This document shows, piece after piece, positions 1 through 4,989 of a stretch of 5,514 bases of DNA. Position numbers and translations under genes: made by a program. This DNA is from an uncultured beta proteobacterium (GTDB lineage: Bacteria > Pseudomonadota > Gammaproteobacteria > Burkholderiales > Burkholderiaceae_C): contig CAISLL010000361.1 in the NCBI GenBank assembly GCA_903886165.1, forward strand, positions 1 through 5,514, given 5' to 3'. The notes under the pieces are model-generated. The model made no database searches, was not told the DNA's origin, and was given only the letters and a program-made list of their open reading frames with translations. How positions within the stretch are numbered: the first letter of the stretch is position 1; each line of letters begins with the position of its first letter.

Positions 1-693
1 ATCCTTGAAAATGATTTTCTGGACCCTGCCGTAGAGGACACCTACAAAGGTTACGGCGCCATGTTTGAGCGCCTGCTGCGCCAGGCGGGTGCCACCGGCG
101 AGTTTGATGTGTTCAACACCGTCAAGGGTGAGTACCCGGCCTCTTTTGAGCCCTATGACGCTGTGCTGCTCACCGGCAGTCGGGCCGACGCGTTCTCGCA
201 GGAGCCCTGGGTGCTGGTGCTCAAGGACAAGGTCCAAGAGCTGCTGAAGACCAAAAAGAAACTCGTTGGTGTGTGTTTTGGCCACCAGCTGATCGCGCTG
301 TGTCTCGGGGCGAAGGTTGGGCGTGCGCCACAGGGCTGGGGCGCCGGGCGCATGCAATATGAGTGGCATGTGCCGGAGTTGCCGCAAGCGCAGGGCCGCA
401 CTGAAATTGCCTTGCTGGCCAGCCATCAGGACCAGGTGTTTGACTTGCCCAGCGGCGCCAAGCTGTTCGCCACCAGCGCCTTTTGCCCAGTGGCGGCGTT
501 CGGCGTGGATGACCATGTGTTTTGTGTGCAGCCGCACCCCGAGTTTGTCGAGGACTACAGCGCCTTTTTGCTGGACAAGCGCCGCGCGCTGTTGGGCGAA
601 GAAAAGTACAAGGCCAGCACGGCAAGCCTGGCGCATGGCCATGACGGGCTGGACGTGGCGCGCATGATGGTGGCGTTCATCAACGGGCGGTGA
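1..693 (+). CDS. Class I glutamine amidotransferase (GMP synthase-like GATase domain), 5'-truncated
   Basis: A stand-alone class I (triad) glutamine amidotransferase, which would hydrolyse glutamine to release ammonia for an unidentified acceptor. The frame is open from base 1, and the 20 codons before the ATG at 61 read like family sequence (ending TYKGYGAMFERLL), so the true start lies before the window and 61 is an internal Met. The nucleophile elbow is GVCFGHQLIA, with the Cys codon at 274-276. The oxyanion-loop-like LLTGSRADA precedes it, and the His-Glu pair sits in QPHPEF near 532-546. About 230 residues are visible, close to the full length of single-domain members, so little is missing. 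There is no fused synthetase domain, so this is not GuaA itself. The physiological substrate cannot be told from the sequence. It ends in TGA and converges on the next gene with a 33-bp gap and no convincing terminator. Confidence 0.9.
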   Translation: MLENDFLDPAVEDTYKGYGAMFERLLRQAGATGEFDVFNTVKGEYPASFEPYDAVLLTGSRADAFSQEPWVLVLKDKVQELLKTKKKLVGVCFGHQLIALCLGAKVGRAPQGWGAGRMQYEWHVPELPQAQGRTEIALLASHQDQVFDLPSGAKLFATSAFCPVAAFGVDDHVFCVQPHPEFVEDYSAFLLDKRRALLGEEKYKASTASLAHGHDGLDVARMMVAFINGR

Positions 694-726
694 TCACGCG
701 GGTTCAATCCGACCCTGCTGCTATTT

Positions 727-1218
727 CTATACCGGTCGTAGCAAGGCCGCCAGATCGTCCTCTGCCAGCTGCCGTGCCGCGCCAAAACCAGCCACTTGAC
801 GCGCGGCCGTCAGACGCACCGCAACAAAGTTGAAATCATCCAACTGTGTCATCGGTTCGGCCTCGGGAAAACGTGTCAGGTAGGCGCTGCGCGCCGCCAG
901 CCAGCCTGGGCTGTCCAACGCCAGCCGGGTTGCGATGCCGTCCATGGAGACCCGCGGCAGCGCATGCACCGGTTCACCCGCCACCTCCGGCTGCATTACC
1001 ATCATCGACAAGGCTGGGTTGGCGAACAGATGGGAGGTGTGCGGGGACAACAGGCTGATGTGAATCACCAGGCAAGGCGCGACCGGGTCAATCGCAAACG
1101 GCACCATCGACACAAAGGGCCCGCCGGCGGCATTCAGGGTGCCCAGGCTGGCAACGCGCTGGGTGTGGAGCATCTCGCGCAGGGCGCGGGTGAGTCGGGG
1201 TTCGTGCGGTGTCGGCAT
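727..1218 (-). CDS. Pyridoxamine 5'-phosphate oxidase-like FMN-binding protein (HugZ-like)
   Basis: A 163-aa protein of the split-barrel flavin-binding superfamily. The N-terminal part has the family pattern: a helix (LTRALREMLHTQRVASLGTL, residues 9-28), a strand turn with AAGGPFVSMVPFA (30-42), then LSPHTSHLFANPALSMMV (57-74), corresponding to the region where HugZ/PNPOx-like proteins hold FMN phosphate. Later PRVSMDGIATRL (88-99) and VAGFGAAR (142-149) resemble the conserved strand and the GGFG-A motif of haem-utilisation HugZ-type members. The length fits a single-domain member without the extra C-terminal haem-binding domain of true HugZ. The likely role is binding FMN and perhaps haem or an F420/FMN-dependent redox step; the substrate is unknown. 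The start at 1216-1218 is the best upstream ATG, but it has no strong Shine-Dalgarno, so it is moderately certain. The gene is divergent from the LRR-kinase across 112 bp. Confidence 0.85.
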   Translation of the reverse strand: MPTPHEPRLTRALREMLHTQRVASLGTLNAAGGPFVSMVPFAIDPVAPCLVIHISLLSPHTSHLFANPALSMMVMQPEVAGEPVHALPRVSMDGIATRLALDSPGWLAARSAYLTRFPEAEPMTQLDDFNFVAVRLTAARQVAGFGAARQLAEDDLAALLRPV

Positions 1219-1330
1219 GGCGGTGGGCTTTTGTTCGAGAAAACTGGGGGAGGGGCGTATTTTCCATGCCCTGGATAATCAAGCCGCCTTGCCCTGCTCA
1301 AGTGGGCCTGCTTCACTTTTTTGACTTTGT
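1219..1330. promoter_or_regulatory. Divergent intergenic region between PNPOx-like gene and LRR-kinase gene
   Basis: These 112 bp must hold the start signals of two genes transcribed away from each other. A -10-like GATAAT lies at 1273-1278 on the + strand, 52 bp before the kinase ATG, but no matching -35 is visible. On the - strand TTGAGC (complement of 1285-1300 area) followed by a GATTAT-like hexamer is only a weak match. Neither gene has a clear Shine-Dalgarno. A stop codon (TGA, 1322-1324) in the kinase frame just before its ATG fixes that start as the earliest possible ATG. The call rests on position rather than on defined motifs. Confidence 0.4.
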
Positions 1331-2668
1331 ATGCACACCCTTGAACAACTGCGCAGCGGCGCACTCTCTGGCATCCGCCGCCTTGACCTGTCCTGTGGAC
1401 TGTGCACCCTGCCGCCAGAGGTGTTTGACCTGGCCGACACGCTGGAGGTGCTCAATGTGTCTGGCAACCGGCTTGATGGTTTGCCGCCAGACCTGCCTCG
1501 CCTGCACCGGCTCAAGGTCATTTTTGGCTCTGACAACGCCTTCACCGAGTTGCCGGCGGTGCTGGGCGACTGCCCGTTGTTGCAGGTGGTGGGCTTCAAG
1601 GCCAACCGCATTGCCCATGTCCCGGCTGCGGCCTTGCCACCCGCGCTGCGCTGGCTGATCTTGACCGACAACGCCATTGATACCCTGCCGCCCGAACTGG
1701 GCCAGCGCCCGGCGCTGCAGAAATTGATGCTGGCAGGCAACCAGTTGTGCAGCCTGCCACCCAGCCTGGCGGGGGCGCAGCGGCTGGAACTCATCCGCCT
1801 GGCGGCCAACCAGTTGCCAGAACTGCCCGGCTGGCTCACGGAGCTGCCACGCCTGAGCTGGTTGGCGCTGGCTGGCAACCCCCTGGGCTGGCATCGTCCG
1901 GCACCTGCGCCCATTGACAGCGTGGCATGGCACCAGTTGCAGCAGTGCGAGCTGCTGGGCGAGGGTGCGTCAGGCCACATTTACCGGGTGCAGCCGCAGG
2001 CGGGTGGGGCCAGTCAGGCGCTCAAGCTGTTCAAGGGTGCCGTCACCAGCGATGGCCTGCCCGAGCACGAGCTGGCCGCCTGCCTGGCCGCCGGGCAGCA
2101 CCCGGCGTTGTGTACCCCACAAGCCGAACTGGCCGACCACCCGCAGGGCCAGCGTGGCTTGTTGTTGCCGCTGATTCCCGTCAGCCACGTCAACCTGGCC
2201 AGTCCGCCCAGCCTTGACAGTTGCACGCGCGATATTTACGCCGCAGGTCTGTCTATCCCGGTGCCCAGGCTGCTGCGCCTGGCGCAAGACGTGGCCGGGG
2301 CCGTGGCCCATTTGCACCAACGCGGCGTGATGCACGGTGACTTGTATGCCCATAACATCCTGTGGGACCCCGCCAGTGGGCAAGCCGTGCTGAGCGACTT
2401 TGGCGCGGCCACGTTGCTGCCGTTGAACCAGCCCCAGCTCAGCCTGGCGCTGCAGGCCCTGGAGGTGCGTGCCTTTGGCTGCCTGCTGGAAGAGCTGGGG
2501 TCACGCGCAGTGTTTGCTGATGAACACACCCGCGTGCTGACTGAGGTGGCGGCCATGGCGCAGGCCTGCCTGCATCCGCAACCACTTGCCCGGCCTCGCA
2601 TGGTCGAGTTGGCGCAGCAGCTAGCACAGTCGGGAGCGGGAAAAATCACAAACCGCAATGCTGCCTAA
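1331..2668 (+). CDS. Leucine-rich repeat protein with C-terminal protein-kinase-like domain
   Basis: A 445-aa two-domain protein with no signal peptide or membrane segment, so probably cytoplasmic. Residues about 15-185 are seven to eight LRRs of 22-23 residues with the pattern L..L.L..N.L..LP..L (for example LEVLNVSGNRLDGLPPDL and LQKLMLAGNQLCSLPPSL), a likely binding surface. Residues about 200-435 are a kinase fold. The glycine loop is LGEGASGHIYRV (209-220) and the ATP-anchoring Lys is K232 in ALKLFKG. Possible helix-C acids are E245/E247. The catalytic loop is HGDLYAHNIL (335-344) with D337 and N342, and the metal-binding motif is DFG (356-358). The helix-F-like segment is EVRAFGCLLEEL (378-389) and the late Arg is R421. 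The HRD arginine is Gly, the catalytic-loop Lys is Tyr, and no APE motif or long activation segment is present. Similar LRR-kinase proteins are annotated in other proteobacteria from what I recall, but their substrate is unknown to me. It could phosphorylate a protein or a small molecule. Confidence 0.9.
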   Translation: MHTLEQLRSGALSGIRRLDLSCGLCTLPPEVFDLADTLEVLNVSGNRLDGLPPDLPRLHRLKVIFGSDNAFTELPAVLGDCPLLQVVGFKANRIAHVPAAALPPALRWLILTDNAIDTLPPELGQRPALQKLMLAGNQLCSLPPSLAGAQRLELIRLAANQLPELPGWLTELPRLSWLALAGNPLGWHRPAPAPIDSVAWHQLQQCELLGEGASGHIYRVQPQAGGASQALKLFKGAVTSDGLPEHELAACLAAGQHPALCTPQAELADHPQGQRGLLLPLIPVSHVNLASPPSLDSCTRDIYAAGLSIPVPRLLRLAQDVAGAVAHLHQRGVMHGDLYAHNILWDPASGQAVLSDFGAATLLPLNQPQLSLALQALEVRAFGCLLEELGSRAVFADEHTRVLTEVAAMAQACLHPQPLARPRMVELAQQLAQSGAGKITNRNAA

Positions 2669-2679
2669 AAATTAGGCAG
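2661..2679 (+). terminator. Stem-loop overlapping the LRR-kinase stop codon (possible terminator)
   Basis: CTGCCTAA at 2661-2668 is the exact reverse complement of TTAGGCAG at 2672-2679, giving an 8-bp stem with a 3-nt A loop. The kinase stop codon TAA (2666-2668) is inside the left arm. No T-tract follows on the + strand (the next bases are TCGTGG), so this is not a canonical intrinsic terminator. It may protect the 3' end of the mRNA or assist Rho-dependent ending. Confidence 0.4.
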
Positions 2680-2713
2680 TCGTGGCAGCGTCAAGCTGGG
2701 CGCGGGTCTCAAG

Positions 2714-2739
2714 GCTTGTGAACAAGCTTATCCACAAGC
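2714..2739. promoter_or_regulatory. Inverted pair of DnaA-box-like 9-mers
   Basis: TTATCCACA at 2728-2736 is a perfect match to the DnaA-box consensus TTATNCACA. Its mirror at 2717-2725 (TGTGAACAA, reading TTGTTCACA on the - strand) differs from the consensus at one position. The two are separated by GC, and the symmetry extends to 2714-2739, with 11 of 13 positions paired. An AT-rich patch follows at about 2761-2783. DnaA binding is inferred from sequence only. A palindromic operator for another regulator, or a simple RNA hairpin, remains possible. Confidence 0.45.
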
Positions 2740-2890
2740 TAGCCCACAGTGCGGCGGGGTAAGTATTTTTTAACTTTATTACTGTCGCGGCACGACGTTG
2801 GCGATGATGTCAGCGGCCAATCGTGATAAGCGCGTGGTGTGTTCGCAAGCGCACATACAAATTGACTGGCCATGGGTAAGCTCGATTTCA

Positions 2891-2941
2891 ATACAAAAAG
2901 TAGCTACCTGGTGCCTGCGCGTCAAAGCTATTTGTTTGTAT
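2891..2941. repeat. Imperfect palindrome, possible Comamonadaceae-type intergenic repeat
   Basis: The left arm ATACAAAAAGTAGCT (2891-2905) is nearly the reverse complement of the right arm AGCTATTTGTTTGTAT (2926-2941), allowing one single-base gap and one mismatch. About 20 bp of GC-richer sequence lie between the arms. TAGCTAC (2901-2907) recurs at 4944-4950 within another palindrome in this window. The arms resemble short palindromic repeats I recall as scattered in Comamonadaceae genomes; that family assignment is from memory and not tested. Confidence 0.4.
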
Positions 2942-2988
2942 CCATCAGGGAAACAGCCGGATCCTCCGGGTTGTCTCCAAATTTACCT

Positions 2989-2993
2989 AAGGA
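2989..2993 (+). promoter_or_regulatory. Ribosome binding site deciding the start of the outer-membrane protein
   Basis: AAGGA stands 5 nt before the ATG at 2999 and only 2 nt before the adjacent ATG at 2996. Spacing favours 2999 as the start. It rules strongly against the much longer reading frame that begins at 2798, because the signal peptide begins here. Confidence 0.75.
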
Positions 2994-2998
2994 ATATG

Positions 2999-3616
2999 AT
3001 GAAAAAATTGAATCGCGTGATGACGGGCCTGTTGGTGGCCGCAGCCTCCATGTCGTTTGTGGCGGCTGCTCAGGCACAAAGCAGGACGTCGGGCGACCAG
3101 TCCTCCATGTACGTGCCTGGCAGCGGCTACGTGGGTTTGAGTGTGGGCAAGTCTGACTTTGTCTTGGACGATGACATCAGCGTTTTCGGATCCAATTTTG
3201 GGTCAGACAAGGGCGACACCTCTTATGGCGTTCAGGCCGGTGGTTATTTCAATAACAATTTTGGTATTGAACTTGGCTACACCGACTTTGGCACCGTCAA
3301 CCGCGCAGGTGGCTCGACCACTGCTGATGGCATCAACCTGAGCTTGATCGGCAAGATACCATTGAATCCTTCATTCAACTTGCTGGGCAAGGTAGGCACC
3401 ACCTACAGCCGTACCGAAGTCTCTGCCGCCGTGGGCACGGGCATTACGACGGGCAGCGAAAGCGGCTTTGGTCTGTCGTATGGGATCGGCGTTGAATATG
3501 TGTTCACACCCAAGTTGTCGGCTGTCCTGCAATATGAATCCCAGGACATGAAGTTTGCCGGCGACCGTGACGACCGCGTGGCCAACACCAGCGTGGGTGT
3601 GCGTTACCGCTTCTAA
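2999..3616 (+). CDS. Outer-membrane beta-barrel protein (OmpA-like transmembrane domain type)
   Basis: A 205-aa exported protein starting MKKLNRVMTG. The signal peptide has a basic N-terminus, a hydrophobic core (LLVAAASMSFVAAA) and an AQA/Q cleavage site after residue 26. The mature part shows alternating-residue beta strands with aromatic girdles, for example GYVGLSVGKSDF, YGVQAGGYFNNNFGIELGYTDFG, INLSLIGKIPL, FNLLGKVGTTYSRTEV, GFGLSYGIGVEYVFTPKLSAVLQYES and TSVGVRYRF. It ends in the C-terminal Phe typical of BAM-assembled barrels. The size fits an eight-stranded OmpA-N/OMP_b-brl barrel without a peptidoglycan-binding domain, so it is probably a small structural or adhesion-type barrel rather than a porin. 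The function is otherwise unknown. The AAGGA ribosome binding site at 2989-2993 supports the start; ATG 2996 is an adjacent alternative adding one Met. The gene converges on the transporter gene with 17 bp between. Confidence 0.88.
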   Translation: MKKLNRVMTGLLVAAASMSFVAAAQAQSRTSGDQSSMYVPGSGYVGLSVGKSDFVLDDDISVFGSNFGSDKGDTSYGVQAGGYFNNNFGIELGYTDFGTVNRAGGSTTADGINLSLIGKIPLNPSFNLLGKVGTTYSRTEVSAAVGTGITTGSESGFGLSYGIGVEYVFTPKLSAVLQYESQDMKFAGDRDDRVANTSVGVRYRF

Positions 3617-3633
3617 GTACACATCGCGTTGCG

Positions 3634-4506
3634 TTATTTCTTTTCCAGAATGACCAGCGCGATACCGCCCAGAATGGCGCAAGAGGCCAGCACCAGGGGC
3701 AGGGTGATGGCTTCGCCCAGCAATAACACGCCGCCTAAAGCGGTGATGACTGGCACACTCAACTGCACCGTGGCAGCCTGCGTCGCCTTCAAGGCGGGCA
3801 GGGCGTGGTACCAAATGGCATAACCCAGGCCCGAGGCCAAGGCGCCAGACACCGCGGCCAGCAACAGGCCGTTTCTGTCATACACCCAATCTGTGACCAT
3901 CAGCAGGCTCAAGCCCAACGCCATTGGCACCGCACGTAAAAAATTACCTGCGGTCACCTGCGTGGCGCTGCTCACACCTTTGGTTTTCACCAACTTGCCG
4001 CGCAGCGAATAGACGCCCCACGCCATTCCCGCAGCCATCATGGACAGCGCGCTCGGCAACGGCGGCGGCGCCAGCCCGGGCAACATCAGCACCACCAACC
4101 CGGCCAGCGCGAGCGCCAGGCCTGCTGATTGCCGTGGGCGCAAGCGTTCCCCTTGAAACACACCGTAGCCAATCATGGTCGCCTGCACCGAGCCAAACAG
4201 TAGCAGGGCGCCAGTGGCAGCGGTCATGTTGACGTAGGCAAAAGAAAAACCGGCGGCATACACAAACAAGGCCCCAGCCGACCACCAGTTGCCGGCACCC
4301 CACACCCCCACTTTGTCTGCCACACGCGGACCGCCCTGCAACCGCACCACCAGCCACAACATGCAGGCCCCGGTCAGCAAACGCATGCTGGTGAAGCTGG
4401 CCGGGTCAATGGAGGTGTGTTTCAGGGCCATGCGGCACAGCAGCGAGTTGCCGGCAAACGCCAGCATCGCCACAGCAACCAGCGACACGTTGCGCAGTGG
4501 TGTCAT
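3634..4506 (-). CDS. EamA/DMT-superfamily transporter
   Basis: A 290-aa inner-membrane protein with about ten hydrophobic segments (roughly residues 7-24, 39-55, 75-93, 97-116, 126-143, 152-170, 186-204, 213-233, 243-262 and 267-287). It forms two EamA repeats, the length and layout normal for drug/metabolite transporters. Each repeat ends with the family's Gly-Glu feature before its last helix: VFQGERL (E120) and LLLGEAITL (E265). Conserved-looking prolines and glycines sit in the second repeat (LSVPVITALGGVLLLGE). Members export or import small metabolites such as amino acids or nucleosides; the substrate cannot be predicted here. The start ATG at 4504-4506 has only a weak purine stretch (AAAGAAAG) upstream. 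It lies 70 bp downstream of the acidic 82-aa gene on the same strand, so co-transcription is possible. Confidence 0.9.
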   Translation of the reverse strand: MTPLRNVSLVAVAMLAFAGNSLLCRMALKHTSIDPASFTSMRLLTGACMLWLVVRLQGGPRVADKVGVWGAGNWWSAGALFVYAAGFSFAYVNMTAATGALLLFGSVQATMIGYGVFQGERLRPRQSAGLALALAGLVVLMLPGLAPPPLPSALSMMAAGMAWGVYSLRGKLVKTKGVSSATQVTAGNFLRAVPMALGLSLLMVTDWVYDRNGLLLAAVSGALASGLGYAIWYHALPALKATQAATVQLSVPVITALGGVLLLGEAITLPLVLASCAILGGIALVILEKK

Positions 4507-4576
4507 GCGGTGTTCAACTTTCTTTGTCCAGTGGGATTGTGGTTGCTGCGATAGATAGATTGAGGGAGGGCGTGTC

Positions 4577-4825
4577 CTAGTGGGTGATGAACTCGTAAGT
4601 CACTTCTTCACTTTCGACCATGTCCAGGATGTCGTTCAGCACGTCTTCACTCTCGGAACTGGCCCAGGTTTCTTCCGGGTCGGTGGCGAACAGCGGCTCG
4701 ATGGCGATGTCCAGAAACTGTCCGTCAGGCAATTCCAGGACAGGCGTGCCCTCGGAGGTTTCAACCAGTTCCCAGTCGTCGGGCACGGACATTTCTAACT
4801 TGATGGTGACGTGGAGCTTTTTCAT
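4577..4825 (-). CDS. Small, very acidic protein of unknown function (82 aa)
   Basis: I do not recognise the family. The protein begins MKKLHVTIKLEMSVPDDWELVE and is strongly acidic: 22 Asp/Glu against 3 Lys/Arg, the three basic residues all within the first nine. The first part alternates like beta strands (LHVTIKLEM; TPVLELPDGQFLDIAIEPLF), while residues about 56-74 (SSESEDVLNDILDMVESEE) look helical and acidic. There is no signal peptide and no membrane segment. A good Shine-Dalgarno (AAAGGAAA, complement of 4831-4838) stands about 7 nt before the ATG, and codon use matches the neighbours, so it is very likely a real gene. The role could be a small binding or antitoxin-like regulator, but nothing in the sequence decides this. 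It precedes the EamA transporter on the same strand. Confidence 0.75.
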   Translation of the reverse strand: MKKLHVTIKLEMSVPDDWELVETSEGTPVLELPDGQFLDIAIEPLFATDPEETWASSESEDVLNDILDMVESEEVTYEFITH

Positions 4826-4852
4826 GTGGGTTTCCTTTGTGTATAAGTGGCG

Positions 4853-4885
4853 CAGGTTAACCTAATCCTGTGAACAGGTTTCACA
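4853..4885. promoter_or_regulatory. Operator-like cluster of palindromes upstream of the acidic-protein gene
   Basis: AGGTTAACCT (4854-4863) is a perfect 10-bp palindrome. CCTGT-GA-ACAGG (4867-4878) is a second inverted repeat. CAGGTT occurs twice in direct orientation 22 bp apart (4853-4858 and 4875-4880), about two helical turns. TGTGA-N7-TCACA spans 4869-4885. The cluster begins 28 bp before the acidic-protein ATG on the - strand, where a regulator would act. No binding protein can be named. Confidence 0.4.
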
Positions 4886-4926
4886 TTTTTTGGAAATTTT
4901 GTTTAATTAAATTGGTATCTAACACC

Positions 4927-4976
4927 CTAAAAATATGCGCCAATAGCTACTATAAATATAGCTGATGGGTGGCGCA
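4927..4976 (-). terminator. Intrinsic terminator of the ABC permease gene
   Basis: Reading the - strand, the outer stem is TGCGCCA (complement of 4970-4976) with TGGCGCA (complement of 4936-4942), and an inner AGCTA/TAGCT stem (4945-4949 with 4959-4963) closes a short AT loop. A T-rich run TATTTTTA follows directly (complement of 4928-4935). It begins 13 bp past the permease stop codon, the expected place for a Rho-independent terminator. The TAGCTAC arm also links it to the palindrome at 2891-2941. Confidence 0.65.
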
Positions 4977-4989
4977 ATGGCTCAGGGGC

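Larger units (their letters stand above)
2669..2998. other. 330-bp gene-free intergenic stretch before the outer-membrane protein gene
   Basis: No convincing coding sequence lies here. An open frame in register with the downstream outer-membrane protein runs back to 2798, but it lacks protein-like character and would bury the signal peptide. In order the stretch holds the right arm of the stop-codon hairpin, the inverted DnaA-box-like pair (2714-2739), an AT-rich patch (about 2761-2783), an imperfect palindrome (2891-2941), a small CCGGA-TCC-TCCGG hairpin (2957-2969) and the ribosome binding site (2989-2993). The promoter of the outer-membrane gene must be here. TTGACT at 2862-2867 is the best -35 candidate, but no good -10 stands at the right distance. 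Confidence 0.6.

Noticed and set aside
694..726. Terminator between the amidotransferase and the PNPOx-like gene
   Set aside because: Only a 4-bp GGGT/ACCC pairing is visible and no T-tract follows, so the support is too weak.
796..1278. 160-codon open frame on the + strand opposite the PNPOx-like gene
   Set aside because: It is rich in Arg, His, Gln and Gly with no recognisable domain, and it lies antisense to a well-supported gene.
1279..1980. Long antisense open frames (206 and 233 codons) opposite the LRR part of the kinase gene
   Set aside because: Their translations are low-complexity, rich in Arg/Ser/Gln/Ala and without family features; they are a by-product of high-GC codon use and leucine repeats on the other strand.
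2714..2783. Chromosomal replication origin (oriC)
   Set aside because: There are only two box-like sites and no dnaA, dnaN, rpmH, gidA or parAB nearby. DnaA-box pairs also occur outside origins.
2862..2890. Sigma-70 promoter with TTGACT as -35 for the outer-membrane gene
   Set aside because: No acceptable -10 hexamer stands 16-18 bp downstream (ATTTCA/TTTCAA are poor), so it is not listed as a promoter.
2798..2998. In-frame N-terminal extension of the outer-membrane protein, starting at an ATG at 2798
   Set aside because: It would place about 66 non-protein-like residues before a clear signal peptide. The AAGGA ribosome binding site and the MKK signal-peptide start at 2999 explain the gene better.
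4869..4885. TGTGA-N7-TCACA as a CRP/FNR-type site
   Set aside because: The half-sites match CRP, but the usual spacer is 6 (rarely 8) and this one is 7, so the site would be out of phase. It is kept only as part of an unnamed palindrome cluster.
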